In this document: positions 4,741 to 6,512 of the stretch, piece by piece
Position numbering within the stretch: the first letter of the stretch is position 1
Layout: each line of letters begins with the position of its first letter
DNA from: Chloroflexota bacterium
GTDB lineage: Bacteria > Chloroflexota > Dehalococcoidia > GIF9 > UBA5620
Length of the DNA: 6,512 nt
Direction: 5' to 3'
NCBI GenBank assembly: GCA_026389735.1
Contig: JAPLHH010000056.1
Span: 1-6,512, forward strand
Program-made: the position numbers and the translations under genes
Notes under the pieces: generated by a model
What the model was told of the DNA's origin: nothing
Databases searched by the model: none
The model's input: only the letters and a program-made list of their open reading frames with translations

Positions 4741-4765
4741 CCCTCCAAATCTCACACTAATAAAA
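4741..4765. repeat. Exact 25-bp repeat, copy 2
   Basis: Identical to 2813-2837. In this copy the minus strand supplies the last codons and TAG stop of the 48-aa gene, whereas in copy 1 the same bases serve as terminator U-tract and downstream sequence. Confidence 0.85.
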
Positions 4766-4903
4766 TTGTCCGCTATTCATCATCTCATCAGTTGGATAAT
4801 GATAAATAGGATGAGCACATAACCAAGCAGACATTCCATGCGAACATATTCCCCCATTTTTATTTTGTGGGTATGTTGCCTCATTTTCAATTTGTTTAAG
4901 CAT
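4757..4903 (-). CDS. Small Cys/His phage protein, 48 aa
   Basis: A 48-codon ORF starting MLKQIENEATYPQN. Its ATG lies inside the end of the 183-aa gene (8-nt overlap, ATGCTTAA), so translation is probably coupled. The central part GICSHGMSAWLCAHPIYHYP (residues about 18-37) has C20, H22, C29 and H31 spaced C-x-H-x6-C-x-H, with H35 beyond, and is a plausible zinc site. I associate similar CxHGxSxWLC strings with actinobacteriophage small proteins, without a known function. The final residues QFY and the stop lie in the exact 25-bp repeat, so the C-terminus may have been altered by recombination. Confidence 0.8.
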   Translation of the reverse strand: MLKQIENEATYPQNKNGGICSHGMSAWLCAHPIYHYPTDEMMNSGQFY

Positions 4904-5447
4904 GACTACCTCTCTTGACAATCCAGATCAAAGCTTGAGCGGTGCGCGGTGTAATTCCAAACTCATTGGCGACATCGCAAACCGCTTGCGATAATTCTTT
5001 GTATTGTGTTTTATTTGGTGAGTCACTTTGCATATTGGCAGCACGCATCATCCAAACATCAATGACAACCGCGTCAACATCTCCCGCAATGGCGCGGGCG
5101 AATGCGTTAGTCTTTAGGCCCTTGAGTGCATCAAACCCTAACGTTATGCTAGACGTAGCCATGGCCAAGTTATTACTCAATCCACTTACAGGCTTGCCGT
5201 TAGCGAATGCGTAGGACTTTGCAACGTTAGATGACCAACGCTCACGCGGTGAGAATGATGCAACGATAGACGCACCAACTTCCAGTGAGGTGCTTAGCAA
5301 TTCTGCTACGTCCTCAGCAACTTCCTGCGCTTCAAGATACCAGATACTCGCGGCCTCAACTTGACCCAAGGTTGCTTGCATGATAAGTGAGCGAAACTCA
5401 TCAGCATAGGTGGACGAAATTACGGGGGACTCAGTGAGTGTGTTCAT
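4896..5447 (-). CDS. Phage protein with DNA-glycosylase-like (HhH-GPD) hallmarks, 183 aa
   Basis: All-helical protein. Blocks in order: a VAASFSP-like segment with FSPRERWSSN (about residues 65-74), GKPVSGLSNNL (about 84-94), KTNAFARAI-AGD (about 112-123), VVIDVWMMRAA (about 127-137) and GITPRTAQALIWIVKRG (about 164-180). This order resembles phage proteins related to HhH-GPD base-excision glycosylases, where a helix ending in VDxHxxR carries the catalytic Asp; D130 in VIDVWMMR would be its counterpart. The [4Fe-4S] cysteines of endonuclease III are absent, and a clear hairpin-Gly motif is not obvious, so catalysis is only inferred. The ATG at 5447 coincides with the predicted transcription start (leaderless). 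It is coupled to the 48-aa gene downstream. Confidence 0.85.
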   Translation of the reverse strand: MNTLTESPVISSTYADEFRSLIMQATLGQVEAASIWYLEAQEVAEDVAELLSTSLEVGASIVASFSPRERWSSNVAKSYAFANGKPVSGLSNNLAMATSSITLGFDALKGLKTNAFARAIAGDVDAVVIDVWMMRAANMQSDSPNKTQYKELSQAVCDVANEFGITPRTAQALIWIVKRGSHA

Positions 5448-5453
5448 GGGATT

Positions 5454-5482
5454 AACCTATCATACTAATTAGAAATTGTCAA
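5454..5482 (-). promoter_or_regulatory. SigA-type promoter giving a leaderless mRNA (183-aa gene)
   Basis: Minus-strand -35 TTGACA (5477-5482), 17-bp spacer, -10 TAGGTT (5454-5459), then AATCCC and ATG at the predicted +1. The -35 box lies inside the last codons of the upstream 47-aa gene, where TTG ACA reads Leu-Thr. Confidence 0.85.
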
Positions 5483-5608
5483 GGACTTGTGCTTAATTTT
5501 TCTGGAATATTTAGACCTATTCCTATGAGGCATAGCGGCATTAGAGCGTCGCAATTCTAGGACAGCCTGCAATTGTTCGCGGGTACGGCGTGGCTTGTTT
5601 CTCATCAT
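5465..5608 (-). CDS. Small basic phage protein, 47 aa, leaderless
   Basis: A 47-codon ORF beginning MMRNKPRRTREQLQAVLELR and very rich in Arg and Lys, so a nucleic-acid-binding role is plausible but unproven. The stretch RRTREQLQAVLELRR looks like an amphipathic helix. The first ATG (5608) sits at the predicted transcription start of its own promoter with no Shine-Dalgarno, which favours it over the second Met and predicts a leaderless mRNA. The last codons run through the spacer and -35 of the next promoter, ending 17 nt before the next gene. No family recognised. Confidence 0.75.
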   Translation of the reverse strand: MMRNKPRRTREQLQAVLELRRSNAAMPHRNRSKYSRKIKHKSLTISN

Positions 5609-5614
5609 GGATTT

Positions 5615-5643
5615 ATCCTATCAGATTTAGAATAAGTTGTCAA
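5615..5643 (-). promoter_or_regulatory. SigA-type promoter giving a leaderless mRNA (47-aa gene)
   Basis: Minus-strand -35 TTGACA (5638-5643), 17-bp spacer, -10 TAGGAT (5615-5620), then AAATCC and ATGATG at the predicted +1. Confidence 0.85.
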
Positions 5644-5694
5644 GCCAGATGGCAGAAATCGGTGTGATTTAAAACACCTTCTTAAGGCTTGACA
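5638..5694. repeat. Promoter-upstream block, copy C, with 10-bp inverted ends
   Basis: Perfect 10-bp inverted repeat TTGTCAAGCC (5637-5646) and GGCTTGACAA (5686-5695) encloses GGTGTGATTTAAAACACC, itself an inverted repeat GGTGT/ACACC. GGGCCGGGGC follows 13 bases beyond the outer TTGACA. This is the most symmetrical copy and the best candidate for an operator consensus. Confidence 0.75.
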
Positions 5695-5743
5695 AAGCAG
5701 TTGGGATGGGCCGGGGCGCAAAACCCTTTAGTACCAACAACTT

Positions 5744-5881
5744 TTAGCCCTCTCTATGCAATGTCTTCATAGCAACACGCAAAAACTCTAATGCTACCAA
5801 CGGTTTTTCGATGTTGACAATGGCTCGCTTGATATTGTTTGCAATGTGAAATTCTTTCATTGTCAATTCTTTATTAGACAT
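5744..5881 (-). CDS. Small helical phage protein, 45 aa
   Basis: A 45-codon ORF starting MSNKELTMKEFHIANNIKRA and ending MKTLHREG. The ATG lies inside the end of the 69-aa gene (8-nt overlap, ATGTCTAA). The sequence is almost entirely helix-forming, with regularly spaced Ile, Leu and Val and a net positive charge. It is the last gene of the overlapping cluster; about 50 bases then lead to promoter-upstream block C, with no clear terminator seen. Function unknown. Confidence 0.78.
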   Translation of the reverse strand: MSNKELTMKEFHIANNIKRAIVNIEKPLVALEFLRVAMKTLHREG

Positions 5882-6083
5882 TGCTCATCCAACTTTCTAA
5901 CGCGGTAGTGAAGTCAAGCATTGAAGTTTCATTTTTCTCAAATGAGAATGAAAAACAATCTACATTGTTAGTGCTTGACCATCCGTCATAGACATTTGCA
6001 GTGTGTGAACCCTTTTGCCATACCACACCAATATCATTTGGCAAGTGTGCTACTACGTGATTTTCTGTTGAATAAATTACCAT
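5874..6083 (-). CDS. Hypothetical phage protein, 69 aa
   Basis: The start ATG at 6083 is chosen over the longer frame to 6167 because a strong AAAGGGGAG ribosome site precedes it and it overlaps the end of the zinc-ribbon-like gene by only 7 nt (ATGGTAA). The protein begins MVIYSTENHVVAHLPNDIGV and contains a Ser/Asn/Phe-rich middle (CFSFSFEKNE), with a short C-terminal helix ending ALESWMSNV. It has a beta-rich pattern with no recognised motif and a single Cys. Function unknown. Confidence 0.82.
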   Translation of the reverse strand: MVIYSTENHVVAHLPNDIGVVWQKGSHTANVYDGWSSTNNVDCFSFSFEKNETSMLDFTTALESWMSNV

Positions 6084-6220
6084 TGGACTCCCCTTTGATA
6101 GGCGACTAATCTTTCTAGGTCGGTAGTTAATAAAATGATGTTGCAAGGTACACAACATTCCTCCCACATTGGGGAGGGATCAGTTTCTAATCCGCACATA
6201 TCACAAATAAATTTCTCCAT
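6077..6220 (-). CDS. Zinc-ribbon-like small phage protein, 47 aa
   Basis: The ATG at 6220 follows GGAGG with normal spacing, so I prefer it to the GTG at 6304 that extends the frame by 28 codons. The protein begins MEKFICDMCGLET. Cysteines C6-x-x-C9 and C22-C23-x-x-C26 (CVPC) form two CxxC knuckles 13-17 residues apart, the typical arrangement of a small zinc ribbon, followed by a helix (LTTDLERLVAYQRG). Such miniature zinc ribbons in phages may bind nucleic acid or protein partners; no specific role can be given. It is coupled to the next gene by a 7-nt overlap. Confidence 0.83.
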   Translation of the reverse strand: MEKFICDMCGLETDPSPMWEECCVPCNIILLTTDLERLVAYQRGVQW

Positions 6221-6235
6221 TAAAATGGCACCTCC

Positions 6236-6250
6236 GCAAACTTTGTTTGC
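6236..6250 (-). other. Small hairpin touching the ribosome site of the zinc-ribbon-like gene
   Basis: On the minus strand GCAAAC-AAA-GTTTGC forms a perfect 6-bp stem with a 3-base loop, ending directly against the GGAGG (6231-6235). It could help present or partly mask the ribosome site, or stabilise the end after the preceding 43-aa gene. It may also be chance. Confidence 0.35.
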
Positions 6251-6290
6251 AAATTGAATAGATGAATTATTGAGCGAACAATTCTGATTC

Positions 6291-6422
6291 TCATAGGTTG
6301 TCACTTTCGTCTAGTATTTCATAGTCGCCGAATGAACCTGCCGACTCCAAGATATTTTGCATGGCAGCATCACGGGTACGGAAGGTTTGCACCTTTTGGC
6401 CTAGGTAGTGAACCTCAAACAT
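6291..6422 (-). CDS. Small phage protein, 43 aa; paralogue of the 45-aa gene at 4395
   Basis: The start ATG at 6422 is chosen because GAAAGGAAATAAA precedes it and because the paralogue begins at the matching position; the frame stays open to 6509, but that extension has no counterpart. The protein begins MFEVHYLGQKVQTFRTRDAA and ends DYEILDESDNL. It shares the RDAAM, IL and YEILD-x-SD-x-L positions with the protein at 4395-4532. About 70 bases then separate it from the zinc-ribbon-like gene. Function unknown. Unlike its paralogue it has a Shine-Dalgarno and no consensus promoter directly in front. Confidence 0.82.
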   Translation of the reverse strand: MFEVHYLGQKVQTFRTRDAAMQNILESAGSFGDYEILDESDNL

Positions 6423-6423
6423 T

Positions 6424-6512
6424 TTATTTCCTTTCGTTGATTCGATCATAGCATGGGGGTCTGACATTAGCACGGGCGGTGCCATGAGTTCCAGACACCA
6501 ATCTCGCAAGTG
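6424..6512 (-). CDS. Possible C-terminal end of an upstream gene (partial)
   Basis: One minus-strand frame is open for 28 codons from the window edge and stops with TAA two bases before the ATG of the 43-aa gene; it would end GTARANVRPPCYDRINERK. Such tight spacing is typical here, and the ribosome site of the next gene would lie in its last codons. A second frame is also open across this stretch, so the choice is uncertain without sequence to the right. Confidence 0.35.
   Translation of the reverse strand, partial: LARLVSGTHGTARANVRPPCYDRINERK

Noticed and set aside
2645..5643. TGTCAAG repeats as cluster A-type stoperators
   Set aside because: Stoperators (GGTGGMTGTCAAG) also end in TGTCAAG, but here the conserved part is just the -35 hexamer; the GGTGG half is missing and the sites sit at promoters.
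6221..6304. GTG-initiated extension of the zinc-ribbon-like gene
   Set aside because: The GGAGG at 6231-6235 before the internal ATG at 6220 is far better than anything before the GTG, and the extension contains a hairpin next to that site.
1..6512. CRISPR array or integration site
   Set aside because: No regularly spaced direct repeats with spacers, no integrase gene, and the tRNA genes show no duplicated 3' end within the window.

Overview
The window reads as an accessory, small-gene region of a double-stranded DNA phage that probably infects an actinobacterium. Evidence: nearly every gene is on the minus strand, most products are under 100 residues, genes overlap by 1 to 8 nt, two tRNA genes lie among the CDSs, and a DUF932 phage/plasmid protein and a phage-type MGLDMYL protein are present. 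The promoters are of actinobacterial SigA type (TTGACA, 17 bp, TAGGWT). By eye the G+C is moderate to low for an actinobacterial host. No structural, replication or integration gene is visible.

Layout, read in the direction of transcription (high to low coordinates). (i) 6512-5744: end of a possible upstream gene, then four small ORFs, the last three coupled by 7-8 nt overlaps, including a Cys-rich zinc-ribbon-like protein. (ii) 5615-5465: a promoter and a 47-residue basic protein. (iii) 5482-4757: a promoter buried in the end of the previous gene drives a 183-residue protein with DNA-glycosylase-like (HhH-GPD) hallmarks plus a coupled 48-residue Cys/His protein. (iv) 4568-4201: a promoter and a coupled pair of small genes; the first is a paralogue of the gene at 6291-6422. 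(v) 4198-3668: a promoter and the MGLDMYL protein. (vi) 3639-2831: a promoter, two small genes, an aberrant tRNA-Trp-like gene, tRNA-Asp(GTC) and a strong intrinsic terminator. (vii) 2650-1594: a promoter and the DUF932 gene. (viii) 1400-1: a promoter and a five-gene small-ORF operon that runs off the window.

The most striking feature is the regulatory architecture. Seven minus-strand promoters share one geometry: TTGACA, a 17-18 bp spacer, a TANNNT -10 box, exactly six bases, then a start-site sequence beginning AT. In three of them that AT is the start codon ATG, predicting leaderless mRNAs. In three others the transcript should begin AT(C)AACTACA and continue to a Shine-Dalgarno site. Four of the promoters are preceded by a conserved block ending in an inverted TTGACA copy and a GGGCCGGGGC-like motif. 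Two other dispersed repeats occur: a three-copy TGAGCA/TGCTCA hairpin and an exact 25-bp repeat. The plus strand shows no convincing gene.
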